Positions 1 to 7,903 of a DNA stretch of 64,000 nt are shown here, piece by piece. The stretch lies in the NCBI GenBank assembly GCA_902779645.1, contig CACZCH010000002.1:114697-178696 (forward strand), given 5' to 3'. The notes beneath the pieces were generated by a model. It worked only from the letters and a program-made list of their open reading frames with translations, made no database searches and had not been told where the DNA came from. Every line of letters begins with the position of its first letter. The stretch's first letter is position 1. This DNA is from an uncultured bacterium. GTDB lineage: Bacteria; Cyanobacteriota; Vampirovibrionia; Gastranaerophilales; Gastranaerophilaceae. A program made the position numbers and the translations under genes.

Positions 1-151
1 GACTCTCAAAAAAGTCTGCTTCACCTCTCATAGCTTTATCTGTTATAGCTTTAACTTTTTCACCAATTCCAAGTTCTCGGGCAAAGAACTCTAATGTTTC
101 TCCGTCCATTAATGTTGAATCAAAATCAAAAACTGCAAGTTTGTTTGTCAT
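1..151 (-). CDS. serB: Phosphoserine phosphatase SerB, N-terminal part (cut by window edge)
   Basis: The first 50 codons of a HAD-family phosphatase read leftwards off the window edge. The start MTNKLAVFDFDSTLMDGE carries the DxDxT nucleophile motif (D9, D11, T13) followed by the acidic E typical of SerB, which removes phosphate from O-phosphoserine in the last step of serine synthesis. The ATG lies 13 bases after the stop of serA, so it is the third gene of a serine operon. The cap and C-terminal motifs are outside the window, so a related phosphatase cannot be fully excluded; the operon context makes SerB by far the best reading. Confidence 0.9.
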   Translation of the reverse strand, partial: MTNKLAVFDFDSTLMDGETLEFFARELGIGEKVKAITDKAMRGEADFFES

Positions 152-164
152 ATTTATTTGTCAT

Positions 165-1757
165 TTACCCCACTGTCAAATTAACATACTTAGGATTATG
201 AACACCATCGATTTTTTCTATTGCTTTTAGAGTTTCGTCATCAACTATTGTATCAATGTTAATAACCATTATTGATTCTTCGTGTTTGTCGTTCTTCTGA
301 ACTACGTTCATTGAGCCGATATTGATACCCTTTTCACCGATTACACGAGCGACTTGTGCAATCATTGACGGTTTATTTGTATGCGGAACGATAAGAACAT
401 GTTTTTCAGGTCTTATACTTGTTTCATACTCGTTAATTTTAACTATTCTTGGAATGTCTTTAGTAACTAAAGCACCCGCAACAACGGTAGTTTCTTTATC
501 GGTAGTTAATTTAACAGTAATTCTTCCTGCAAAGTTAGAATTGATTTTTGATTTAGATGAAACTATATCAATACCTCTGTTTTTAGCAATGACAGGAGCA
601 TTAACGTAATTAACGCCCTCTAACCTTGAAGATAAAGCGCCTTTTAGAACAGCTACTTCTAAAGGTTGAATGTCTTTGTCTGCCAAATCTCCGTCAGCAA
701 TTATCTCAATTGATTTTATTGCACCGGAAGACAATTGAACAGCAAGTTCTCCTGTGTTTTCTGCAATACCCATATAATCTTTTACAGGTTCTAACCTGTC
801 AGGTCTGAGTGACGGAATATTAACAGCAGACGATGCAGAACCGCCTGACAAAACTTCTTTTATTTGTTCTGCTACATCAATAGCTACATTCATTTGAGCT
901 TCTGTTGTACTTGCACCAAGGTGAGGAGTAAGTACAATGTTCTTTTCACATTGAATCAAAGGACATTCTTGAATATTTGGTTCGTTTTCATAAACGTCAA
1001 TTGCTGCACCTGCTACATATCCGCTATTAATTGCTTCTTTTAAATCATTTTCATTTATAATACCGCCGCGAGCACAGTTAACAAGACGAACACCTTGTTT
1101 CATTTTTGCAATTGTGTCTTTGTTTATCATATTTAAAGTGTCTTTATTCTTTGGTACATGAACAGTTATAAAATCAGGTCTGCCCCAGAAATTATCTAAG
1201 TTTTCAATATATTCAGCACCTTTTTTTTCAACAACTTCTTTGGAACTGAATGGATCATATACAATAACTTTCATCCCGAGAGCTAAAGCAACTTCACCGA
1301 CGTGAGAACCGATTTTACCAAATCCTATAATTCCCAAGGTTTTTTTGTACAACTCAGTACCTGTATATTTACCCCTATCCCATTTGCCTTCTTTTGTTGA
1401 AGTTGCAGCAGGAGCAATATTTCTTGCCATCGCAAGCATTAATGCGATTGTGTGCTCTGATGCAGCCATTGTATTTCCGTCAGGCGAGTTAACGACAATT
1501 ATACCTTTTTGAGTAGCTGCTTCCAAATCAATATTATCAACTCCGACACCTGCACGACCAATGATTTTAAGATTTACCCCCGCATTAATTATATTTGCTG
1601 TTACCTTTGTCTGACTTCTTACCATTAAAGCATCATAATTCGGAATTATTTTTATGAGTTCTTCCTCGCTCATTGTAGGCAAAAAGTCTACTTCTGCTGC
1701 AGGCTCAATGATTTTTCCTGCCGATTCGTTTATTTTATCAGTTACTAAAACTTTCAT
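165..1757 (-). CDS. serA: D-3-phosphoglycerate dehydrogenase
   Basis: 530 residues, the length of the long SerA class. It oxidises 3-phosphoglycerate to 3-phosphohydroxypyruvate with NAD in the cytosol, the committing step of serine synthesis. Visible landmarks are the Rossmann motif GIIGFGKIGSHVG near residue 143, the catalytic Arg in NCARGGIINE, and the His in TPHLGASTTEAQ. An intervening ASB-type domain follows and a C-terminal ACT domain (from about residue 455, VLIVPHTNKPSMIAQVARVI) suggests serine feedback. The start is ATG after AAGGAGAT. It is 10 bases downstream of the aminotransferase gene and directly upstream of serB, forming one operon. Confidence 0.97.
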   Translation of the reverse strand: MKVLVTDKINESAGKIIEPAAEVDFLPTMSEEELIKIIPNYDALMVRSQTKVTANIINAGVNLKIIGRAGVGVDNIDLEAATQKGIIVVNSPDGNTMAASEHTIALMLAMARNIAPAATSTKEGKWDRGKYTGTELYKKTLGIIGFGKIGSHVGEVALALGMKVIVYDPFSSKEVVEKKGAEYIENLDNFWGRPDFITVHVPKNKDTLNMINKDTIAKMKQGVRLVNCARGGIINENDLKEAINSGYVAGAAIDVYENEPNIQECPLIQCEKNIVLTPHLGASTTEAQMNVAIDVAEQIKEVLSGGSASSAVNIPSLRPDRLEPVKDYMGIAENTGELAVQLSSGAIKSIEIIADGDLADKDIQPLEVAVLKGALSSRLEGVNYVNAPVIAKNRGIDIVSSKSKINSNFAGRITVKLTTDKETTVVAGALVTKDIPRIVKINEYETSIRPEKHVLIVPHTNKPSMIAQVARVIGEKGINIGSMNVVQKNDKHEESIMVINIDTIVDDETLKAIEKIDGVHNPKYVNLTVG

Positions 1758-1767
1758 TTTTATCTCC

Positions 1768-2919
1768 TTAAACTGCTAATTCCTTAATTACAGTTGCAAC
1801 ACCTTTACCAAGTTCAAATTTGTAACCTAATTTATAAAGAGTTGCTTCTAATGCCCCGACAGCAGCAATAACATCTCTATCGCAAACAAAACCTAATGTT
1901 CCCATTCTGAATATTTTGTCTTTTAAAGCATTTTGACCGTTTGCTACAAGTACATCAAAATCTTCTTTAATTGTTTTTCTAATATCAGGAACGCTAATTC
2001 CTTCAGGGGGGTAAATGGAAGTTATTGAGTGACTTGCATTCTTATCGTCTTTAACAACAAGTTCCAAACCAATTGTTCTGATTGCTGAACGTAAAGCCAT
2101 TGCGTGACGTTTATGGCGAGCGTTCATATTTTCGATACCTTCTTCTTTAATCATCTCTAATGCTTTATCCAAGCCTGCAAACAAGTTAACAGCAGGAGTA
2201 AATGGCGTTGAATCAGCTTGAACAGATTTTCTATATGCGCCCCAATCCCAATAAAAACTTGGATGTTTGCATTGTTCATATACTTTCCATGCTCTTTCAT
2301 TTGCAACTAAAAATGCAAGTCCAGGAGGAATCATAAATCCTTTTTGCGAACCTGAAACTAAAACATCTATGCCCCATTCATCAGGGTTACATTCCATTGC
2401 ACAAACAGATGTTACTCCGTCAACTACTGATAAAGCACCGTGTTCACGAATTATTGAACAAAGTGTTTTAACATCATTTGCTGCACCAGTCGATGTTTCT
2501 GAGTGTGTTAATGTAACAATTTTGATTTTCTTTTCTGTATCTTCAGCTAATTTTGCACGTAAAACTTCGGGATTAATAACGTCTCCTGTTGAGACTTCAA
2601 TCTTTTCAACAACAGCTCCGCGAGATTCTGCAATCTTAGCCCAGCGGTTTCCGAAGTTGCCCAACACAAGAGACAAAACGTGATCGCCTTCGTTAATAAG
2701 ATTTTCTAATGCAGCGCACATAGCACCGGTACCGGATGATGTATAAACAAAAACATCATTTTTTGTTCTAAAAACATATTTTAAATTTTCATAAACATTA
2801 TGCAAAATTTTTGAAAATTCACCGCTTCTGTGTCCAATCGGGTGTTTTGCTACTTCTAACATAACGCTTTCCGGTACAGGTGTAGGCCCCGGAATCATTA
2901 AAAAAGTCTTATCCTTCAT
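1768..2919 (-). CDS. Class V PLP aminotransferase (serine-pathway transaminase)
   Basis: 383-residue fold-type I aminotransferase of the serine-pyruvate/alanine-glyoxylate group. The N-terminal MIPGPTPVPESV, the central SSGTGAM, the acidic VVDGVTS and the PLP-lysine segment VSGSQKGFMIPPG are clear. As first gene of an operon with serA and serB it most likely transaminates 3-phosphohydroxypyruvate to phosphoserine, replacing a classical SerC; serine-glyoxylate or alanine-glyoxylate activity is the alternative that sequence alone cannot exclude. A good Shine-Dalgarno (GGGAGGAG) precedes the ATG. The promoter region 2920-3045 is AT-rich with a possible TACAAT -10 on the minus strand. Confidence 0.88.
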   Translation of the reverse strand: MKDKTFLMIPGPTPVPESVMLEVAKHPIGHRSGEFSKILHNVYENLKYVFRTKNDVFVYTSSGTGAMCAALENLINEGDHVLSLVLGNFGNRWAKIAESRGAVVEKIEVSTGDVINPEVLRAKLAEDTEKKIKIVTLTHSETSTGAANDVKTLCSIIREHGALSVVDGVTSVCAMECNPDEWGIDVLVSGSQKGFMIPPGLAFLVANERAWKVYEQCKHPSFYWDWGAYRKSVQADSTPFTPAVNLFAGLDKALEMIKEEGIENMNARHKRHAMALRSAIRTIGLELVVKDDKNASHSITSIYPPEGISVPDIRKTIKEDFDVLVANGQNALKDKIFRMGTLGFVCDRDVIAAVGALEATLYKLGYKFELGKGVATVIKELAV

Positions 2920-3057
2920 ATAATCTCCTCCCTAATCCAATCAATAATACACTCTTATTGTACCATACATTAAGAGCATGTGATAAAAAAATAAAAAGCA
3001 TAAATATATCTAGCAAATTATTTTTTTACGTGTTTTAAGTTTTATATGGAGGTTTAT

Positions 3058-3441
3058 ATGCGCATAACAAAAATTGATAATACACAATTTGGAGCCGGGA
3101 AAGTAAAACTCGTAAGAATTTTAGAAAAAGATTTATCAAATCATTTCAAAACGATTAAGAAAATTACTGATAATACAGGGATAGATATTCTGATATTAAA
3201 AAACATTGAAACCAATTCGCTTCCTAAAACAGACATGTATAGCGTAATTGCTCAACAGGAGGCTGCCATTGAGCCTTATATTATTCACGGAGCCGAAAGA
3301 ACAATTATTAAAAGGAGCGCAAGCAAAGATGAACTTGGAGCCAAAATGCTTGAAGCAGTAATTAGCGCTGTGAATAAGCTTGAAGAAAAAGTAGAAAAAA
3401 TTGCAGGAATAAACCCCCAATATTTAAGCTGGATGAAATAA
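3058..3441 (+). CDS. Lineage-specific small protein, paralogue of 49765-50115, with N-terminal F-box tag
   Basis: 127 residues of unknown function. An upstream in-frame ATG exists at 3046, but GGAGG at 3049-3053 fits the ATG at 3058. The N-terminus MRITKIDNTQFGAGKVKL has the M-x-I-x-x-I...F-[KG]-A/G pattern seen in several proteins here. It aligns end to end with the protein at 49765: a hydrophobic strand (IDILILKN against NLFIIKNN), then YSVIAQ against YTIIST, then a C-terminal helix (KMLEAVISAVNKLEEKVEKI against KIFNAVLQSIENFENRLNR). No signal peptide or membrane segment is visible. It lies 53 bases before the next orphan gene. Confidence 0.75.
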   Translation: MRITKIDNTQFGAGKVKLVRILEKDLSNHFKTIKKITDNTGIDILILKNIETNSLPKTDMYSVIAQQEAAIEPYIIHGAERTIIKRSASKDELGAKMLEAVISAVNKLEEKVEKIAGINPQYLSWMK

Positions 3442-3494
3442 ATTGTAATAAAAACAAACTACATAAGAACAACATAAAAAGAAAGGATAATAGC

Positions 3495-4046
3495 ATGATA
3501 ACAAAAATTAACGGTTTTAATAATACATATATTAGCCAAAACAAAAGAATCTCATTCAAATCAAAACTAGTTCCGAACGAAGAATTAAAAGATCTATTTA
3601 TTGATTCAAAGACAATTTTAAATTATTTAAATTCAGTTGATGAGTTTAAGCAGTATAAAATGTCTCTTATGTATGTTCATAACATGATTAATTGCCTAAA
3701 AAATATTCTTAATAACGGGAAAAATGAATTATTTGAATTAACAAGAAATAAAAATGGTGAATTGGGTTATAAGCTCAATGGTAAAAAAGGTAGAATATCT
3801 AAAGCTGATAGACTTAAAGCTAATTCTAATAATATAAGAACAATAACAAATGAAGATTTTGATATTATAAGTAGTGCAATTAGTAAACTTAAAGATGATT
3901 TAAATGCTGATTATGAGTCAAAAAATCTTGACATTCTTGCTAATCTCCACAAAAATATTCAAATAATTGACAATATATTCTTAAAACAGACAGGTGATTC
4001 ATTAGAAAAACTCGAAAAGCAAATATTTAATAGCCGTGTAAAGTAG
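3495..4046 (+). CDS. Hypothetical helical protein with N-terminal F-box tag
   Basis: 183 residues, not recognised. It starts at an ATG after AAAGGATAATAGC. The N-terminus (MITKINGF, then RISFKSKLVP at residues 18-27) repeats the tag layout of its upstream neighbour. The remainder is rich in Lys, Asn, Asp and Leu and looks helical (two segments near residues 50-75 and 130-180 with heptad-like leucines). No signal peptide, transmembrane segment or known catalytic motif is seen. It is probably co-transcribed with 3058-3441. Confidence 0.7.
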   Translation: MITKINGFNNTYISQNKRISFKSKLVPNEELKDLFIDSKTILNYLNSVDEFKQYKMSLMYVHNMINCLKNILNNGKNELFELTRNKNGELGYKLNGKKGRISKADRLKANSNNIRTITNEDFDIISSAISKLKDDLNADYESKNLDILANLHKNIQIIDNIFLKQTGDSLEKLEKQIFNSRVK

Positions 4047-4394
4047 AGTTCAATCTACCAAAATTTTCAGATTATTATATAATAACAGTCGGTTTGAGAA
4101 GAAAGAACAGAGTTTTTGTGATTTTTTAATATAAAAACATAACTTTGTCTTATTATTGTTGGGTTTCACCCACCTTACACACTATTATTTAAATACAATA
4201 GCCATTTTAGCGATTTTGTAAATTTAACAGCAAACAAAAAAACCGGAAAAAGACCGTTTTCGACCAGTTTGGGGGTAAATAATTTTCTTACTTCCGAGGG
4301 GTAAAACGTAGATTATATAAGGCTTTTGATAATTTGTCGCAAATTGTCCGTACAACTGTAAAAGAACACATGGTTTGAGACAATTTGACAGATG

Positions 4395-4413
4395 GTTTGA
4401 GATTTTGGAAAGG
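4395..4413 (+). repeat. Left arm of 19-bp inverted repeat flanking the metallopeptidase gene
   Basis: GTTTGAGATTTTGGAAAGG is the exact reverse complement of 6619-6637. The two arms enclose 4557-6539. No transposase and no target-site duplication are seen, so a mobile cassette is only a possibility. Confidence 0.8.
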
Positions 4414-4521
4414 TTGTTATAAAAAACAGTCCTAAATTTCAACAAAATTTTTATTAAAATTTTAATAAAAAACAGGACAAATAATATAAATGTAACAATT
4501 TTTCCCAATTGTAACAATTAT

Positions 4522-4556
4522 GGCAATTTTATATATTATTTATACTTTAAATATAT
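4522..4556 (+). promoter_or_regulatory. Bipartite motif promoter (copy E), directly abutting the start codon
   Basis: GGCAATTTTA, an 11-base spacer, then TACTTTAAATATAT. It matches the shared motif GGCAATTTCT-N11-TACTTTATATATA found at five other places in this window. It runs straight into the ATG at 4557 with no room for a Shine-Dalgarno, so the transcript would be leaderless or translation would begin at the in-frame ATG at 4629. Confidence 0.55.
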
Positions 4557-6539
4557 ATGACCGACGGCAAAAAATACATTTTTCAATCTTCAATTAATAT
4601 TCCTAGCAATTATACTCCACGATACAAAATGTTTGCATCAAATGAGGAAATGCTCGGGAATTTAATAATTTCTATATATGATACACCACCACAAATTAAA
4701 CCGCCACAAAAACATTCAATAGAGACATTTAATAATGGAATTATAGATGTTGACGAATTTAATGATACAAAAGAAGAGTACGAAAAGAAAATTGAAAAAA
4801 TAAAAAAATACTGTCAAAAATACGGTCAAGATATTTCAGAAATTAAATTACCTACATATGAAGATATGTGCACATTATGTGGCAGAAATGTTGATTTGGA
4901 GACAATAACATCATTTTTACAACCTAAAAAATCTCTTGATGAAGAAATTGGACTAGGGAATATAAAATATGGAATTGAAGAAAAATCTACGTTTACAGAA
5001 GTTAGAAAATACGAAAATGGTAATATAGTAACAATTCATTATAATGATGGTAAACATTATGAACAAATTTCTATTGAAAATGATAATAAAAAAATATTTA
5101 AATATTTTAATTGGATAACCGGAGCTATAACAAATCAAAAAATTATTGATAATAAAAAGCAAACTAATACTATTACAGATTATTATCATAATGGAAATGT
5201 ACAGTCTGTACGAATAAGAGATTTAGAAACACAAGAAATTATAGAACAAAATGACTATGACAAACACGGCAACAGAATTTTGAATGATAACCAAAAGTTG
5301 GCACATGAATTAATAAAAGATTTAACAAATAAAAACTTTTTGGGTTTACAAAGTGTAAGAAGTTCTTTACAAGATAATTTAAATAAAATTACTCCGGAAA
5401 ATATTGAACAAGTGTTAAGAGAATATAAAAAAGCAACAGGAAAAAGTTTAATACAGACAATAGAGTATGCTAGGGGTAGTATAGACAGTTTATATGAAAC
5501 CTTTAGCATGCAATCATATACGACAACTGATAAATTAAAAGATAAAATTTCTGAAATGCTTGTTAAAATATATCCTCAAACAAAAAAAATTAGAGATATG
5601 CAATATTTTCTTGAAAACACAGGAATTGGTGATGAATTTAAGGCAATGCTTGATGATAAAAATTTTACATATAGTGATTTTAAATATTATTGGAAAGAGT
5701 TAACAGATAGAGACAGCTTTGAAGATGATTTTTTAAATTCAAATTTACCACCTGAAATAAAAGCACAATATAATCGTGTGATTTGGCATGAAGCTTGCTC
5801 AAGATTGAACATTAAACCGAATTTAAAAATAGAAAATTCTCGAATTAAAAATGAATATTACAAAAGTGATATGGTGTATGATGTCCAATACAATCTGACT
5901 ACTGATTGGATTGGAGGTACTATAACCGTAATTAATAAAACAACAGGTATTACACGTATAATTGATATTAATAAATTGACCAAAAATATGAGTGAAATTA
6001 ATTTTTGTGAATTTATAACAAATATACAAAAACAACCTGCGGAAGTATTAGAAGATGCAGCAATAGAATTTGATAAATTATATGGTTTTTCCGGTAATGA
6101 AGGGGAACTTGAAAGAATACATGCCGGAGGTTTTTATAATCATTTGACTGAAGAGACTGTCATAAATACTAAAATGGGTATACATGTTCACGAACTAGGA
6201 CACGCAATTGATTTTAATTATCTTTTAGAACAATGTAAAAATTCATCAGCATTTGGAAGTTTCTTTGCTGAATACACAAAAGAAAGGGATGAATATGTTA
6301 AAAAAGGAAATGTATGCGCAACTGGCACTGAAAGTTCTATAAATCCTAAAGATGGATTTGACAATTACTGTACAACAAATGAAAAAGAAATGTTTGCTGA
6401 ATGTTATACATTATTAATGACAGGAAATTGCCATAGCAAAGATACCATTTTAAAACATTTCAGAAAAACATTAATAGAAGCTGAAAAATTATTAAAAGAA
6501 ATTCGTAAATTACCGGATGACGTAAGATTAAGAAAATAA
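4557..6539 (+). CDS. Putative zinc metallopeptidase, lethal-factor-like C-terminal domain
   Basis: 660 residues. The C-terminal third carries a gluzincin signature: HELGHAIDF (H545, E546, H549), then NEKEMFAECYTLLM with E615 as likely third zinc ligand. The order and the GHAID/FAE context resemble the anthrax lethal factor-like (ATLF) peptidase fold. The N-terminal two thirds are unrecognised, Lys/Asn-rich, with a short stretch reminiscent of MORN/toxin-repeat sequence near residues 215-240. No signal peptide is visible. No Shine-Dalgarno precedes ATG 4557 and the promoter motif touches it; ATG 4629 is an alternative start, also without a good site. It is isolated between repeat-bearing AT-rich flanks near a tRNA gene, which suggests acquisition. 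An effector-like role is inference only. Confidence 0.65.
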   Translation: MTDGKKYIFQSSINIPSNYTPRYKMFASNEEMLGNLIISIYDTPPQIKPPQKHSIETFNNGIIDVDEFNDTKEEYEKKIEKIKKYCQKYGQDISEIKLPTYEDMCTLCGRNVDLETITSFLQPKKSLDEEIGLGNIKYGIEEKSTFTEVRKYENGNIVTIHYNDGKHYEQISIENDNKKIFKYFNWITGAITNQKIIDNKKQTNTITDYYHNGNVQSVRIRDLETQEIIEQNDYDKHGNRILNDNQKLAHELIKDLTNKNFLGLQSVRSSLQDNLNKITPENIEQVLREYKKATGKSLIQTIEYARGSIDSLYETFSMQSYTTTDKLKDKISEMLVKIYPQTKKIRDMQYFLENTGIGDEFKAMLDDKNFTYSDFKYYWKELTDRDSFEDDFLNSNLPPEIKAQYNRVIWHEACSRLNIKPNLKIENSRIKNEYYKSDMVYDVQYNLTTDWIGGTITVINKTTGITRIIDINKLTKNMSEINFCEFITNIQKQPAEVLEDAAIEFDKLYGFSGNEGELERIHAGGFYNHLTEETVINTKMGIHVHELGHAIDFNYLLEQCKNSSAFGSFFAEYTKERDEYVKKGNVCATGTESSINPKDGFDNYCTTNEKEMFAECYTLLMTGNCHSKDTILKHFRKTLIEAEKLLKEIRKLPDDVRLRK

Positions 6540-6937
6540 ATTGTATCAAAACAGGACAGTTTTTTGTCCCCCAAAAACACAAAATTTTTGCGAATTTTTG
6601 TTTTAAATTTCAAATTACCCTTTCCAAAATCTCAAACTGTTCCAAAATATCAAACTATATCTAGAACACAGGCATAGCTTAAAATTTCAAAATTCTTTTC
6701 AGGGAATTTTGACGCAAAAAAATGATACTTTGAGGTAGTTTGAGATTTTTTGTTTTTAAAACTTCCGACCGCTAGGATTTAGTGTTTATGGGGTAAATAA
6801 GGGAAATCTCAAACTCTTCCAAAATCTCAAACTATCAGAAAAATTACATAGGCGCTTTTGCCAACAAAATATATTTACCCCTTCCGACCAAAAGTCCTGA
6901 AAAAAGGTACTGCTCAAAAAAAATACAAAAGCACTAA
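6540..6937 (+). other. AT-rich repeat-bearing region between metallopeptidase gene and tRNA-Ser
   Basis: No gene is supported. GGACA-gtttt-TGTCC near 6554-6569 could terminate the upstream gene. Several copies of a 17-18-base unit TTCCAAAATCTCAAACT are present, two in tandem at 6621-6656 and a further pair at 6804-6833, with a reverse-orientation AGTTTGAGATTTT near 6737. Words resembling TTTACCCCTTCCGAC also recur. The structure looks like decayed repeat DNA. Confidence 0.5.
6619..6656 (-). repeat. Right arm of 19-bp inverted repeat plus a second tandem unit
   Basis: CCTTTCCAAAATCTCAAAC at 6619-6637 is the exact inverse of 4395-4413. It is followed at once by a variant unit, TTCCAAAATATCAAACTA. 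Related paired units recur at 6804-6833. Confidence 0.75.
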
Positions 6938-6963
6938 AAAAGCCGATGTTTTCATCGGCTTTA
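6937..6963. terminator. Hairpin terminator after tRNA-Ser
   Basis: AGCCGATG (6941-6948), loop TTTT, CATCGGCT (6953-6960) with A- and T-rich flanks. It lies 5 bases past the tRNA 3' end and would end tRNA transcription on the minus strand. Confidence 0.8.
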
Positions 6964-6967
6964 TAAA

Positions 6968-7057
6968 TGGAGGAGGAATAGGGATTCGAACCCTAGGTAC
7001 GCTCGCACGTACGACGGTTTTCAAGACCGCTCCAATCAACCACTCTGGCATTCCTCC
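6968..7057 (-). tRNA. tRNA-Ser (anticodon UGA)
   Basis: On the minus strand the acceptor strands GGAGGAA and TTCCTCC pair fully. The anticodon arm is GCGGT-CTTGAAA-ACCGT with TGA in the loop. The long variable arm GTACG...CGTAC is typical of a class II tRNA, and the T arm TAGGG-TTCGAAT-CCCTA is canonical. CCA appears encoded after the acceptor, leaving T as discriminator base, which is unusual for serine tRNAs (usually G). Its 3' end faces the repeat-rich region holding the metallopeptidase gene. Confidence 0.95.
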
Positions 7058-7214
7058 AAAAAGTATTTAATTGGTTTACTTGAATATATTAACGTAAACA
7101 TATTTTATTGTAAAGAGGGAAGATGGTTTATTAAGCTTATATGCATACATACTTCTCAACTTTTATATCGCTTATACTCTTTTTATGTTATAATAACCTC
7201 GGGGAGTATGTTAA

Positions 7215-7826
7215 ATGTTCGACTACTTTAAAGGGTTCATCACTGACAAAAAAAAGAGTACAAAGGGTACATATCTTACAATAGAAGTTAACGGAACAGG
7301 ATATCTGTTAGAAGTTACTGACAGAGATTTTAACTCGATTTCCGTAAACGAAGAAAACAAGCAAAAAATTTATGTTCTGCTTACTCACAGAGAAGATGCT
7401 ATGTCACTGTACGGATTTTTAACAAAAGAAACCAGGGATATTTTTCAAATTCTTTTATCTGTTTCAGGTGTCGGAGCAAAAATGGGAATTGCTTTACTAA
7501 ATGAGTTCGACGCTTGCGATGTAATATCACTAGTCATCGACGGAAACTTTAAAGAGCTTACCAGAGCTAAAGGAGTCGGACCAAAGCTTGCTCAAAAAAT
7601 CATTTTGGAGCTTAAAGACAAACTAATGAAAACAGAGTTACCTAAATCAGCTATTTCTTCTTTGCCTCAAACTCAAGCAATATCAGACACGCAAGCTGTA
7701 TTGCTTTCGCTTGGATATGAAGAAAACGAGATTGAAGATGCGCTCAAAAAAGTTATACCGACTATTGTTGAAAACTCTAATTCAGAAGAAGTTTTGAGAA
7801 AAGCTTTAACAACACTCTCTATGTAA
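7215..7826 (+). CDS. ruvA: Holliday junction branch migration protein RuvA
   Basis: 203 residues, normal for RuvA. As a tetramer it binds Holliday junctions and loads the RuvB motor. The N-terminal OB domain (MFDYFKGFITDK, LLTHREDAMSLYGF) is followed by two helix-hairpin-helix motifs (LLSVSGVGAKMGIALL near residue 75 and LTRAKGVGPKLAQKIILELKD near 110) and the mobile C-terminal domain that contacts RuvB (AVLLSLGYEENEIEDALKKV). A TATAAT box at about 7189 and GGGGAG upstream give it its own promoter and ribosome site. ruvB is not adjacent. Confidence 0.97.
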   Translation: MFDYFKGFITDKKKSTKGTYLTIEVNGTGYLLEVTDRDFNSISVNEENKQKIYVLLTHREDAMSLYGFLTKETRDIFQILLSVSGVGAKMGIALLNEFDACDVISLVIDGNFKELTRAKGVGPKLAQKIILELKDKLMKTELPKSAISSLPQTQAISDTQAVLLSLGYEENEIEDALKKVIPTIVENSNSEEVLRKALTTLSM

Positions 7827-7903
7827 ACATTTGTAACTATTTTATTAAAAATTGGCAAAAAAAAATCTTTAGAGGTTTTAACAAAAACAGAAGAAGGTTT
7901 ACT

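Larger units (their letters stand above)
4047..4556 (+). other. AT-rich intergenic region with short repeats upstream of the metallopeptidase gene
   Basis: No convincing gene. It contains repeated GGTTTGAGA words (near 4090, 4374 and 4394). One of them extends to a 19-base block, GTTTGAGATTTTGGAAAGG at 4395-4413, which recurs inverted at 6619-6637 after the gene. The word AAAACAGGACA occurs near 4470 and again, in the same orientation, near 6548. The region ends in the bipartite promoter-like motif at 4522-4556. Confidence 0.6.

Noticed and set aside
626..808. Short frames opposite serA and other long genes
   Set aside because: They lack ribosome sites and promoters and lie wholly inside well-supported genes on the other strand.
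6968..7057. Possible attachment site duplication of tRNA-Ser
   Set aside because: I looked for a second copy of the tRNA 3' end (GGAATAGGGATTCGAA) to the left and saw none, so no integrated element is claimed.
6858..7070. 70-residue plus-strand frame ending GIRTLGTLARTTVFKTAPINH-like
   Set aside because: It is the antisense of the tRNA-Ser gene; this is a well-known spurious translation.
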